Source of the DNA: Micromonospora marina | GTDB lineage: Bacteria > Actinomycetota > Actinomycetes > Mycobacteriales > Micromonosporaceae | DNA length: 64,000 nt | Assembly (NCBI RefSeq): GCF_900091565.1 | Contig: NZ_FMCV01000027.1 | Coordinates: 24,865 to 88,864 of the forward strand | Reading direction: 5' to 3' | In this document: positions 55,647 to 63,667 of the stretch, one piece after another | How positions within the stretch are numbered: position 1 is the first letter of the stretch | Layout: each line of letters begins with the position of its first letter | Notes under the pieces: generated by a model | Database searches by the model: none | Told to the model about the DNA's origin: nothing | The model's input: the letters and a program-made list of their open reading frames with translations, nothing else | Translations under genes and position numbers: made by a program

Positions 55647-55859
55647 TCAGCCGCGACCCGGCCGCCGGCCGCGGTACCACCGGCCGCCACCGCCGCCGCG
55701 CGGGCCGGAGCCGACCCCGGCCAGGTAGAGCGAGAGCAGCAGGAAGCCGATGAGCATGAGGGTCGAGGTGCTGAACAGATCGGGGGCGCCGAGGTCGGTG
55801 TTCATGAAGTCGAGCAGCAGCGCGAAACCGAACACGATGGCCGCGAGAATGGCGAGCAT
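55647..55859 (-). CDS. Small two-helix membrane protein
   Basis: This 70-residue protein starts with ATG at 55859 behind a strong GGAGG six bases upstream. It has two membrane helices (LAILAAIVFGFALLLDFM and STLMLIGFLLLSLYLAGVG) and an Arg/Gly-rich tail (GPRGGGGGRWYRGRRPGRG). No function is known. Similar short proteins are common in actinobacteria. The strong ribosome-binding site supports it as a real gene. Confidence 0.75.
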   Translation of the reverse strand: MLAILAAIVFGFALLLDFMNTDLGAPDLFSTSTLMLIGFLLLSLYLAGVGSGPRGGGGGRWYRGRRPGRG

Positions 55860-55992
55860 GTCGTTCCTCCGGTGGGGGTTCCCAGCAGGTCGGCGACGGA
55901 TGTACCCAATCGGTCTGTTCGTCAATCTCCACCGTGGAACAGGCGGTGACCCGGCCACCGGTACGACCCGGCGGTGCCCATAGGCTGGCGAC

Positions 55993-56733
55993 ATGATCAC
56001 GGTCGACGAGGCGCTGAGCGGGCGGGAGACGCTGCTCACCGCGGCCGGTGACCACCCGTTCGCCCGGCACGCGCTCCGGCCCGGCGAGGCCGTGCACGGA
56101 TGGCGGCACGGCGGCGCGGTGGGATGGTTGCTCCCGCCGGGCGAGTGGTCGGCCGGCGGCGCGGTCGGCCCGCCCGGCCCGGCGCTCGACGTCTTCGCCG
56201 CCCAGCGGGCGGACGGGACGCTGCGGGCCGGCCAGTCGGTCAACCTGTCCCGGGCCGATCCCGACGAGGTGGCCGCGCGTCTGCCGGTGGCCCGGCTGTC
56301 GGACTGGGACTTCCTCTGGACCACCGGCCCGCCCCCGCACCAGCCGGAGCAGGAGCGGGTGGTGCGGCTCACCGAGGCCGACCACCCCGCGCTGGCCGCG
56401 CTGATCGAGGAGGCGTTCCCGGGCACCACCTCCCGGCCGGGTGACCCGGGCGTCGTCGACTGGTACGGCATCCGCGACGGTGACCGCCTGCTCGCCTGCG
56501 GCGCCGATCGCAGCCGCGGCGACATCGGCTTCCTGGCCGGGCTGACGGTCGCGCCCGGGCAGCGCGGCCGGGGGCTGGGCGCGGCGCTGACCGCCGGGAT
56601 GACGTGTGCCCTGTTCGGCAGGTACGACGCCGTGGCGCTGGGCGTCTACCCGGACAACGTGGGCGCGATCCGGCTGTACCGCCGGCTCGGCTTCACCGCC
56701 ACCGAGCACCGCACCTCCGTCAAGCTCGCCTGA
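55993..56733 (+). CDS. GNAT-family acetyltransferase
   Basis: This 246-residue protein has a C-terminal GNAT domain (about 120-246). The acetyl-CoA loop is VAPGQRGRGLGAALTAGM and the following helix YPDNVGAIRLYRRLGF is typical. The N-terminal 115 residues may be a degenerate second GNAT-like half. The substrate is unknown. It is divergent from the small membrane protein, with a 133-base promoter region between them, and convergent with the MFS gene. Confidence 0.85.
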   Translation: MITVDEALSGRETLLTAAGDHPFARHALRPGEAVHGWRHGGAVGWLLPPGEWSAGGAVGPPGPALDVFAAQRADGTLRAGQSVNLSRADPDEVAARLPVARLSDWDFLWTTGPPPHQPEQERVVRLTEADHPALAALIEEAFPGTTSRPGDPGVVDWYGIRDGDRLLACGADRSRGDIGFLAGLTVAPGQRGRGLGAALTAGMTCALFGRYDAVALGVYPDNVGAIRLYRRLGFTATEHRTSVKLA

Positions 56734-56822
56734 CGCGGCGTCCGCACCCGCACCCGTGATCCCGGTACGCAACGGCCCACCGAGGCCTCGCTGAGGCTGC
56801 CAGCCGGCACTGGATCGCGTGA

Positions 56823-56873
56823 GTGGAACGTCATGGGTGTCAAACGGGGGCGGAGACACCTGTGGCGTTCCAC
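56823..56873. repeat. Inverted repeat GTGGAACGTCATGGGTGTC between convergent genes
   Basis: The left arm (56823-56841) and right arm (56855-56873) are 19 bases each and match at 16 positions around a 13-base loop. The exact left-arm sequence also occurs, inverted, at 41809-41827 at the convergent ctaG/aroK junction. The 302-base gap between the GNAT and MFS genes (56734-57035) holds this element and otherwise nothing recognised. It may be a dispersed terminator-like repeat. Confidence 0.75.
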
Positions 56874-57035
56874 CGAGCCGGGTGGCGGGCCGGGCGTGGG
56901 CCGCGCCCGGGTGGCGTGCGGCCCACGCGGTGGCTGAGCGGTCGACGGGGTCGCGCCGGACCTGCTCCCGGGCGACGAACGCCCGGTCGCACCCGGCGGC
57001 CGGCGCTACCGGGTGCGAGCGGGCACGGGCACGGG

Positions 57036-58454
57036 TCAGTCGCGGGCCGTCGGCACGACCACCGGCTCGGCCTCGCCCCGGCCAACGGGCCCACCCCGGC
57101 CGGCGGCCCCGTCCCGATCGATCGCGGCGTCGAGGGACGGACCGGCGGGCTCGTACGCCAGGCCGGAGTGACCGGGTCCGCCACCCGTCCCCTCCGGTCC
57201 CACCTGCACGTCCGGCGGGGTCCGGCGGGCGGCCCGCCAGGCCGGCAGGTAGAGCGGCGCGGCCACGGCGAGCATCACCGCGCCGACGATCATGGCGACG
57301 CTGACGCTCGTGGCGTCGGCCAGCGCGGTCAGCGTCACCGCGCCGAGCGCGCCGGCCGGCTGGGCGGCCATCGAGTTGAGCGAGAGCACGCTCGTCCGGT
57401 ACGGGCCGTCGACCTGCCGGTGCAGCAGACCCATGTGCAGCGGGTTCGACGCGCCGTGCACGGCGTAGCAGGCCAGGTAGGCGATGAGGATGCCGACCGG
57501 TCCGGCCAGCAGGCCCATGCCGACCACCGTCACGCCCTGGAGGATCCGCATCAGCGCGGCGGCCGGGGCGGCGCCGAGGCGGCGCAGCAGGAACGGGGTG
57601 AGCGCGGCGCCGGCGGCGTTGGCGAGCCAGGCCGCGGTGCTGGCCGGGCCGAGCAGCGCCGCCGCGCGGCCCGGGTCACCGATGACGTCGGCGAGGCGTA
57701 CCGGCAGCAGCGACTCGAAGGTGATCATGCCGAATCCCCAGAACAGTTCGACGGCGACCAGGGCCAGCAGCACCCGGTTGCGGCGCAGCAGCCCGACGGC
57801 CTGCCCGACCATCCGGGGCGCGCCGACCACCGAGGCGCGTAGCGCGCCCGAGCCGGACGCGGGTCGCCGCTCGGCCATCAGCGACAGCAGGGCCACGATG
57901 GAGACGGCCTGGAGTACGGCGGCGACGATCACCGGCAGTGCGAGGGCGCCGACCGGGCCGACCGGGCCGAGCGCGACCAGGCCGCCGCTGAGCAGCGCGC
58001 CCGCGCCGATCGCGACGCCGATGACGGTGCCGGCCCAGCCGAGGCCGCGCTCGTACTCGGCCGTCGGGTCGGCGGCCAGCGTGGCGTCGACGTACCAGGA
58101 TTCGAGCGGGCCGCTGTCGAGCGCCCGGTAGACGCCCTGCAACGCCCAGACCAGGAAGAACATCCAGAACGAGTCGGCCACCGCCATCAGCGCCAGTGAG
58201 CCCAGGCCGACCACCCAGGCGGCGGCCAGCACCGGTTTGCGGCCGAGCGCGTCGGCGAAACCGCCGGTGGGCAGTTCAAGCGCCAGCACGACGAGTCCCT
58301 GCGCGGTGGCGGCCAGGCCGATCTGGGACAGCGTGAGCCCGCGCTCCTGCATCAGCAGGATCATCACCGGCATGAGCAGGCCGCTGGGCAGCCAGCGCAG
58401 TCCGTACAGCGTGAGGTAGCGGAACCGGATCTGGCGTACGGACAGCGCGCTCAC
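57036..58454 (-). CDS. MFS transporter
   Basis: This 472-residue protein has about twelve membrane helices and major-facilitator motifs such as PTGGFADALGRKPVLAAAWV (motif A, between helices 2 and 3). A soluble tail of about 60 residues follows (Pro/Gly/Glu-rich, ending PTARD). It begins with GTG overlapping the stop of the ArsR-type regulator (GTGA). The coupling suggests that the regulator controls export of a toxic or signalling compound; the substrate is not known. Confidence 0.9.
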   Translation of the reverse strand: MSALSVRQIRFRYLTLYGLRWLPSGLLMPVMILLMQERGLTLSQIGLAATAQGLVVLALELPTGGFADALGRKPVLAAAWVVGLGSLALMAVADSFWMFFLVWALQGVYRALDSGPLESWYVDATLAADPTAEYERGLGWAGTVIGVAIGAGALLSGGLVALGPVGPVGALALPVIVAAVLQAVSIVALLSLMAERRPASGSGALRASVVGAPRMVGQAVGLLRRNRVLLALVAVELFWGFGMITFESLLPVRLADVIGDPGRAAALLGPASTAAWLANAAGAALTPFLLRRLGAAPAAALMRILQGVTVVGMGLLAGPVGILIAYLACYAVHGASNPLHMGLLHRQVDGPYRTSVLSLNSMAAQPAGALGAVTLTALADATSVSVAMIVGAVMLAVAAPLYLPAWRAARRTPPDVQVGPEGTGGGPGHSGLAYEPAGPSLDAAIDRDGAAGRGGPVGRGEAEPVVVPTARD

Positions 58455-59074
58455 GGCTTCCCCTCGGCGGACGGCGGGGCGGACCGCGGGTACGCGGCGT
58501 CCATCGGCAGGGCGGCGAGGTAGAACTGCACCGTCTCGGCGTCGGGGTCGTCGGGAGCGGTCTCGTCGCGGTGCCGCTCGAAGACCGCGAAGACCTCCTC
58601 CTTGATCGCTTCGAGGCGGGAGACCGGGATGCGCATGAAGAAGTCGCCCATGCCGAATCCGTCACGCCAGGCCGGCGACCACCGGTGCCGCTGGGCGAAC
58701 CACCGCTCGGCGTGCTGGGCGAAGAAGCGGACGTAGTCCGCCTCGATCCACTCGATGGCGGCGCGCGCGTCCGGGTCGTCGTCGAAGTCGCTTGATTCCC
58801 AGTTGGTGACATCGTGCGCGGCCCGCCAGTAGCGCTGCCGGCCGGTGCCGAGGGTCGGGTCCTCGACCACGAGGCCCACCTCGGCGAGCTGCCGCAGGTG
58901 GTAGCTGGTCGCGCCGGTGTTGGTGCCGAGTTGTTCGGCCAGCGTGGTGGCGGTGGCCGGGCCGCCCAGGCGCAGCGCCCCGATCAGCCGCATGCGCAGT
59001 GGCTGGGCCAGGGCCCGAACCTGCCGGTGGTCGATGCGGACGGCGCGGTCCGCGGGGCGCTTCTTCTCCTCCAT
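58451..59074 (-). CDS. ArsR-family winged-helix transcriptional regulator
   Basis: This 207-residue protein has an N-terminal winged helix (about 15-95: LAQPLRMRLIGALRLGGPAT..LAEQLGTNTGATSYHLRQLAEVGLV). The C-terminal part of about 110 residues (WIEADYVRFFAQHAERWFAQRHRW) resembles the helical extension seen in MFS-linked ArsR-like regulators. No metal-binding Cys motif is present. The ATG at 59074 lacks a Shine-Dalgarno. A TATTGT box seven bases upstream indicates leaderless expression, and a palindrome covers that box, so it probably represses itself and the downstream MFS gene. Confidence 0.88.
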   Translation of the reverse strand: MEEKKRPADRAVRIDHRQVRALAQPLRMRLIGALRLGGPATATTLAEQLGTNTGATSYHLRQLAEVGLVVEDPTLGTGRQRYWRAAHDVTNWESSDFDDDPDARAAIEWIEADYVRFFAQHAERWFAQRHRWSPAWRDGFGMGDFFMRIPVSRLEAIKEEVFAVFERHRDETAPDDPDAETVQFYLAALPMDAAYPRSAPPSAEGKP

Positions 59075-59078
59075 GAGA

Positions 59079-59095
59079 TGCACAATATCTGTGCA
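59079..59095 (-). promoter_or_regulatory. Palindromic operator overlapping the -10 box of the ArsR/MFS operon
   Basis: TGCACA-ATATC-TGTGCA is a perfect 6-5-6 inverted repeat, five bases from the ATG. The minus-strand -10 candidate TATTGT (59087-59082) lies inside it, so a bound repressor would exclude RNA polymerase. A related half-site pair, GCACAAGAT and ATCTGTGC, lies further upstream (59105-59130) and may be a second site. Confidence 0.65.
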
Positions 59096-59135
59096 AACTT
59101 TCCATGCACAAGATGCTTGCAAAGAATCTGTGCGA

Positions 59136-59945
59136 CTAGCCGTACAGTTCCGCCACGCCACGCAACCGGGTCCGCAGCAGCCCCGCGGCACGGGTGGAGT
59201 CCAGCACCACAGCACCCGGGCGGCGCAGCCCGGCGGCGGCGATCGTGGTCGTCCGCAGCCCGCTCGCGTCCACCCCGTCGTGCCGGGCCACCAGCAGGCC
59301 CAGCCCGGCGCGGCTCACCGCGTCCGGCCCGGCCACGTTGAGCAGCCCGGCGTGGTCGCCCGGCACCAGCTCCAGCACCGCGGCGGCGAGGTCGGCGACG
59401 TGCACCGGACAGCGCAGCTCGTCGGTGAACAGCGTGGCCCGGCCGGCCAGCGCGTCCCGGCAGAGCTGGATCTGCTTGCTGCCCTCCCCCACGATCAGCG
59501 AGGTCCGCACCAGCGCCGCGCCCGGGTCCACCGCCCGCACCGCCGTCTCCGCCGCCGCCTTCGCCGCCCCGTACGGGTGTAGCGGCGTGGGCACGTCCTC
59601 GTCCGCGTACGGCGTGGGCCGCCCGGCGTGCAGCGCGTCGCTGGACAGGTGCACCAGCCGGGCGCCCACCTCGGCGGCGGCGACGGCGATGTGGGCCGCC
59701 CCGTCCGCGGTGACCGTCCAGTCGTCGTACCGGTAGGGGGTGGCGACGACCGCGTCGGGGCGTACCCGGGTCAGCAGCTCGCGCACGGCGGCGCGGTCGG
59801 TCACGTCGAGCCGGTGCGGCGCGACGCCGGGCACCGCGACGGCGGTGGAGTGGTACGTGCCGGCCACCCGGTGCCCGGCGGCGACCGCCTGCCGGCACAC
59901 CTCGGCGCCGAGGAAGCCGCTGGCTCCCACCACGAGCAGATGCAT
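59136..59945 (-). CDS. dTDP-4-dehydrorhamnose reductase-like oxidoreductase
   Basis: This 269-residue extended short-chain dehydrogenase has the nucleotide motif VVGASGFLGAEVCRQA, the VHLSSD strand with the catalytic Ser/Thr position, YADEDVPTPLHPYGAAKAAAE with the active-site Tyr-xxx-Lys, and FTDELRCPVHVADLA. This pattern is that of RmlD-like sugar nucleotide reductases. No other rhamnose genes are nearby, so its substrate is uncertain. The ATG follows GGGGGA. A terminator for aspS precedes it. Confidence 0.8.
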   Translation of the reverse strand: MHLLVVGASGFLGAEVCRQAVAAGHRVAGTYHSTAVAVPGVAPHRLDVTDRAAVRELLTRVRPDAVVATPYRYDDWTVTADGAAHIAVAAAEVGARLVHLSSDALHAGRPTPYADEDVPTPLHPYGAAKAAAETAVRAVDPGAALVRTSLIVGEGSKQIQLCRDALAGRATLFTDELRCPVHVADLAAAVLELVPGDHAGLLNVAGPDAVSRAGLGLLVARHDGVDASGLRTTTIAAAGLRRPGAVVLDSTRAAGLLRTRLRGVAELYG

Positions 59946-59961
59946 CAGTCCCCCTGAAGAT

Positions 59962-59993
59962 CGAAAAGGCCCGCGTCATCATGACGCGGGCCT
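59962..59993 (-). terminator. Intrinsic terminator after aspS
   Basis: A 12-pair stem AGGCCCGCGTCA (59993-59982 and 59978-59967 on the minus strand) with loop TGA is followed by TTTTCGA. It lies 17 bases after the aspS stop and is one of the few hairpins here with a real U run. It should separate aspS from the downstream reductase gene. Confidence 0.85.
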
Positions 59994-60009
59994 CTCCGGG
60001 AAGCGAGGA

Positions 60010-61815
60010 TCAGGTCGGGTCGGCCACCGGGGCGGCCGGGCCGGCGGTGCCGGCGTGCGCACCGGCCGGGGCCTTCGGCTTGGCGTCGATGCCCGCCTCG
60101 GCGCGCTGCTGCCCGGTGATCGGGGTGGGCGCGCCGGTCAGCGGGTCGAAGCCGCCCCGGGTCTTCGGGAACGCGATCACCTCGCGGATCGAGTCCGCGC
60201 CGGCCAGCAGCATGCAGACCCGGTCCCAGCCGAACGCGATGCCGCCGTGCGGCGGGGCGCCGTACTTGAACGCCTCCAGCAGGAAGCCGAACTTGTCCTG
60301 CGCCTCGTCGGCGGTGATGCCGAGCAGGTCGAACACCCGCTGCTGCACGTCGCCCCGGTGGATACGGATCGAGCCGCCGCCGATCTCGTTGCCGTTGCAG
60401 ACGATGTCGTACGCGTAGGCCAGCGCCCGGTCCGGCGCGTCCTCGAACTTCTCCACCCACTCCGCGTTCGGCGAGGTGAACGGGTGGTGCACGGCGGTCC
60501 AGCCGCCGTCGTCCGTCTTCTCGAACATCGGCGCGTCGACCACCCAGCAGAACGCCCAGGCGCTCTCGTCGACCAGGTTCGCCCGCTTGGCGATCTCGAT
60601 CCGGGCCGCGCCGAGCAGCTCCTGCGCCTCACGGGTGTTGGTGCTCGCGGCGAAGAAGACCGCGTCGCCGGGCTTCGCGCCGACCGCGTCGGCCAGGCCG
60701 GACAGGTGCGCCTCGGACAGGTTCTTCGCCACCGGGCCGCGCGGCTCGCCGGTCTCGGCGTCCAGCACCACGTACGCCAGGCCCCGCGCGCCGCGCGCCT
60801 TGGCCCAGTCCTGCCAGCCGTCCAACTCCTTGCGGGTCTGGGACGCGCCGCCGGGCATGACCACCGCGCCGACGTAGCCGCCCGCGTCGATCGCGCCGGC
60901 GAACACCCGGAACCCGGTGCCGCGCAGGTAGCCGGTCAGCTCGGTCAGCTCGACGCCGTAGCGCAGGTCCGGCTTGTCCGAGCCGTAGCGGGACATGGCG
61001 TCGTGCCAGGTGATGCGCGGGATCGGCTGGGCGATCTCGTAGCCGGCGAGGTCCTTCCACAGCGCCGAGACGATCGCCTCGCCGAGGTCGATCACGTCGT
61101 CCTCGGTGACGAACGACATCTCGATGTCGAGCTGGGTGAACTCCGGCTGCCGGTCGGCGCGGAAGTCCTCGTCGCGGTAGCAGCGGGCGATCTGGTAGTA
61201 CCGCTCCATGCCGCCGACCATCAGCAGCTGCTTGAACAGCTGCGGCGACTGCGGCAGCGCGTACCAGCTCCCCGGCTGCAGGCGTACCGGCACCAGGAAG
61301 TCCCGGGCGCCCTCCGGGGTGGAGCGGGTCAGCGTCGGCGTCTCGATCTCCAGGAAGTCCCGCTCGTGCAGCACGCCGCGGGCGATCTGGTTGGCCCGCG
61401 AGCGCAGCCGCATGGCCTTGGCCGGGCCGCCCCGGCGCAGGTCCAGGTAGCGGTACTTGAGCCGGATGTCGTCGCCGGCCTCGATCTGGTCGTCCACCGG
61501 CAGCGGCAGCGGCGCGGCCTCGGAGAGCACCTCCAGCGCGGTCGCGGTCACCTCGACCTCGCCGGTGGGCAGATCCGGGTTCTCGTTGCCCTCCGGGCGG
61601 CGGGTCACCTCGCCGACGACCTTGACGCAGAACTCGTTGCGCAGCGCGTGCGCGTCCTCCTCGCGGAAGACCACCTGCACCACGCCGGAGGCGTCGCGCA
61701 GGTCGACGAAGATGACACCGCCGTGGTCGCGCCGGCGGGCCACCCACCCGGCGAGCGTCACCGTCGAGCCGGCGTCCGCCGCGCGCAGGCTTCCGGCATT
61801 GTGGGTACGGATCAC
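60010..61815 (-). CDS. aspS: Aspartyl-tRNA synthetase, probably non-discriminating
   Basis: AspS charges tRNA-Asp. The 601-residue bacterial-type enzyme has the OB-fold anticodon domain (LAGWVARRRDHGGVIFVDLRD), class II motif 2 YYQIARCYRDEDFRADRQPE, the inserted GAD domain (about 285-420) and motif 3 GGIAFGWDRV. The GTG at 61815 starts VIRTHNAGSLRA, with GAGGAG nine bases upstream. The anticodon loop has His31 followed by GG, the signature of enzymes that also charge tRNA-Asn. A Pro/Ala tail of about 25 residues follows. Confidence 0.97.
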   Translation of the reverse strand: MIRTHNAGSLRAADAGSTVTLAGWVARRRDHGGVIFVDLRDASGVVQVVFREEDAHALRNEFCVKVVGEVTRRPEGNENPDLPTGEVEVTATALEVLSEAAPLPLPVDDQIEAGDDIRLKYRYLDLRRGGPAKAMRLRSRANQIARGVLHERDFLEIETPTLTRSTPEGARDFLVPVRLQPGSWYALPQSPQLFKQLLMVGGMERYYQIARCYRDEDFRADRQPEFTQLDIEMSFVTEDDVIDLGEAIVSALWKDLAGYEIAQPIPRITWHDAMSRYGSDKPDLRYGVELTELTGYLRGTGFRVFAGAIDAGGYVGAVVMPGGASQTRKELDGWQDWAKARGARGLAYVVLDAETGEPRGPVAKNLSEAHLSGLADAVGAKPGDAVFFAASTNTREAQELLGAARIEIAKRANLVDESAWAFCWVVDAPMFEKTDDGGWTAVHHPFTSPNAEWVEKFEDAPDRALAYAYDIVCNGNEIGGGSIRIHRGDVQQRVFDLLGITADEAQDKFGFLLEAFKYGAPPHGGIAFGWDRVCMLLAGADSIREVIAFPKTRGGFDPLTGAPTPITGQQRAEAGIDAKPKAPAGAHAGTAGPAAPVADPT

Positions 61816-62015
61816 GGCTGGCGTCTCCTCAATCTGGTCCACTCACTGCTCCCCCGCATTCTGTCAGGGCGGGCGGGCCCGCTCCCCGGCACCCGTCGAG
61901 CCCGGCCCGTCCCGGGGCGCGGCAGAGCCCGGCGGCGGCGGTCAGTGGTGGCCACTGTGGCCGCGCTCGCGGTCGGTCCGGGCCGCCGGGAGGCGGGCGC
62001 CTGACCGGGTACGCG

Positions 62016-62047
62016 GAACGGGCCGCCGGTCACCCGGCGGCCCGTTC
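62016..62047. terminator. Terminator hairpin after the S1 protease gene
   Basis: A perfect 14-pair stem, GAACGGGCCGCCGG (62016-62029) with CCGGCGGCCCGTTC (62034-62047), closes a four-base loop. It lies 12 bases after the protease stop on the minus strand. No U tract follows. The rest of the region to the aspS start (61816-62015) shows nothing else recognised. Confidence 0.7.
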
Positions 62048-62059
62048 GCGTGCGGTGGT

Positions 62060-63106
62060 TCAGTAGACGCTGACGCCGTAGCGGCTGAGCGCCTCGGTGA
62101 CCGGCTGGAAGTAGGTGGTGCCACCGAAGGAGCAGTTGCCGCTGCCGCCGGAGGTGAGGCCGAGCGCGGTGCTGCCGGAGAAGAGCGAGCCGCCGCTGTC
62201 GCCGGGCTCGGCGCAGACATTGGTGCGGATGAGGCCGGAGACGCTGCCCTCGGCGTAGTTCACGGTCGCGTTGAGCGCGTTGACGCTGCCGCTGCGCAGG
62301 CCGGTGGTGCTGCCGGAGCGCTGCACGCTCTGGCCCACGTAGGCGTTGCCGGCGCCGGTGATGTCGCGGTAGCTGCCGTTGTAGAGGTAGACGTTCCCCG
62401 GCTGCGAGCCGCTGCTGTAGCGGACGATGCCGTAGTCGTTACCCGGGAAGCTGGTCCCGGCGCGGGTGCCGAGCAGGCTGGTCTGCGAGGAGTTGCTGTA
62501 CCAGCTCGACGAGATGTTGGTGCAGTGACCCGCGGTGAGGAAGTAGTAGGTCGAGCCGCTGCGGACGTTGAACCCGAGCGAGCAACGGCCTCCGCCGCCG
62601 GCGTAGATGGCCTGGCCGCCGGAGATCCGGGTGCTCAGCACGCCGGCCTCGGCCTCGATCCGGACCGCGCCACCGGTGCGGGCGGCGGCGGCCTTGACCC
62701 GCTCCAGCTTGGCGCCGGTGACGGTGCTGTCGACGGAGACGACCACCTGGTTGGTCGCCGGGTCGGTCCACCAGGCGGTGCCCGGGATCTTGGCGGAGCG
62801 CTCCAGCTCGCTGGTGGCGGCCCGGAGCTGCTTGGCGCCCCGGGTGACCAGCTTCGGGGTGGCGCCGGCGGCGTGCACCTGCCGGGCGGCGGCGGCGTCG
62901 GTCACCGTGACGACCATCTTGCCGCTGGCGTCGGCGTACGCTCCGGCGGCGCGGTCGCCGAGCTTGGCCACGAGCGTGGCGGCGGCGTCGGGCGAGGCGG
63001 CGGCGGGGGCCGCCTGGGCGGGGGCGCCGAGCAGAGAGCCGGTGGCCAGGGTGCCGGCCAGAGCGACGGCAGCGGCGCGGCGGAGCGTGGACCTCGTGGG
63101 TCGCAT
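62060..63106 (-). CDS. Secreted S1-family serine protease (streptogrisin/alpha-lytic type)
   Basis: This 348-residue preproprotein has a signal peptide (about 1-32, ending AQA-APA), a pro-region of about 128 residues with the alpha-lytic-protease pro-domain character, and a mature chymotrypsin-like domain from about ISGGQAIYAG (161). The catalytic triad is H194 (TAGHC), D224 (NDYGIV) and S304 (GDSGGS), with six cysteines for three disulfides. It starts with ATG at 63106 behind GGAGG. Members digest proteins outside the cell. The upstream 120 bases are AT-richer than the surroundings and likely hold its promoter. Confidence 0.94.
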   Translation of the reverse strand: MRPTRSTLRRAAAVALAGTLATGSLLGAPAQAAPAAASPDAAATLVAKLGDRAAGAYADASGKMVVTVTDAAAARQVHAAGATPKLVTRGAKQLRAATSELERSAKIPGTAWWTDPATNQVVVSVDSTVTGAKLERVKAAAARTGGAVRIEAEAGVLSTRISGGQAIYAGGGGRCSLGFNVRSGSTYYFLTAGHCTNISSSWYSNSSQTSLLGTRAGTSFPGNDYGIVRYSSGSQPGNVYLYNGSYRDITGAGNAYVGQSVQRSGSTTGLRSGSVNALNATVNYAEGSVSGLIRTNVCAEPGDSGGSLFSGSTALGLTSGGSGNCSFGGTTYFQPVTEALSRYGVSVY

Positions 63107-63297
63107 GTAACAACCTCCGAAAGGGGGTGAACGGGCGCTGTCATGGGGGCGCGCCCGAGGACAACCCGGGCGACCTGGGGAAACCGCCCGAGTGACCAAA
63201 GTATTCACACATTTAAGATCGTAAGCAAGGCAAGATTTTGCCCGGGTTCACGCCAGCGTCCGATGTAACACCTGAGCAACAACACCGACACCATCTG

Positions 63298-63540
63298 TCA
63301 GAGCGGCGGCGGGCGGCGGCAGGCACCCGGGCCCGGGCGGGGCAGCACGTCGCGCGCCCCGGTGATCTCGTGCCCCTCGGCGCAGCGCAACGCGACCCGG
63401 ACCTCGGCGCCGCAGTCGCGGTGCGCCACGCTCAGCGGCGAGGGTAGCGGTCACCCCACCCGAGCACCGCGACGAGCACCGGCCAGAGGCCCAGACCCAT
63501 CTCGGTGAGCCGATGCTCGTGGCGCGGCCGGCCGCCTGGT
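63298..63540 (-). pseudogene. Truncated, frameshifted remnant of an HxlR-family regulator
   Basis: On the minus strand one frame encodes RPRHEHRLTEMGLGLWPVL..WGDRY and then stops (tga near 63440). A second frame continues PLSVAHRDCGAEVRVALRC..HEITGARDVL and stops at 63298. Joined, these are the C-terminal half of an HxlR-type winged-helix regulator, typically (PPRHEYRLTE..L..WGDRW..HRDCGG). A one-base indel separates the two halves, and the N-terminal DNA-binding helices are missing; upstream of about 63540 the frame hits stops. It is therefore a non-functional gene fragment. Confidence 0.72.
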
Positions 63541-63603
63541 GGCCCACGCCACCTCGACCTGCCTCATCCTCCCCCTCCCCGGCCCTCCTCACCGGTCCCC
63601 GGC

Positions 63604-63667
63604 GATCTTGCAGTTGCGGCCCCCGCTGCGCCGTGTCTGCGGCATTTGCGGGGGCCGTAAGTGCAAG
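63604..63667. repeat. Intergenic palindrome, apparently interrupted on the right
   Basis: The left arm begins GATCTTGCAGTTGCGGCCCC (63604-63623) and the right arm GGGGGCCGTAAGTGCAAG (63650-63667). This is the same element type as at 28363-28436. The outer bases ATCGCC expected after GTGCAAG are absent; the sequence turns to TCACCC at 63668. This is the likely target site of the IS110-family element. Confidence 0.65.

Noticed and set aside
63248..63592. 114-codon minus-strand frame as an intact gene
   Set aside because: It reads the HxlR remnant in the wrong frame; the recognisable peptides lie in two other frames with a frameshift.
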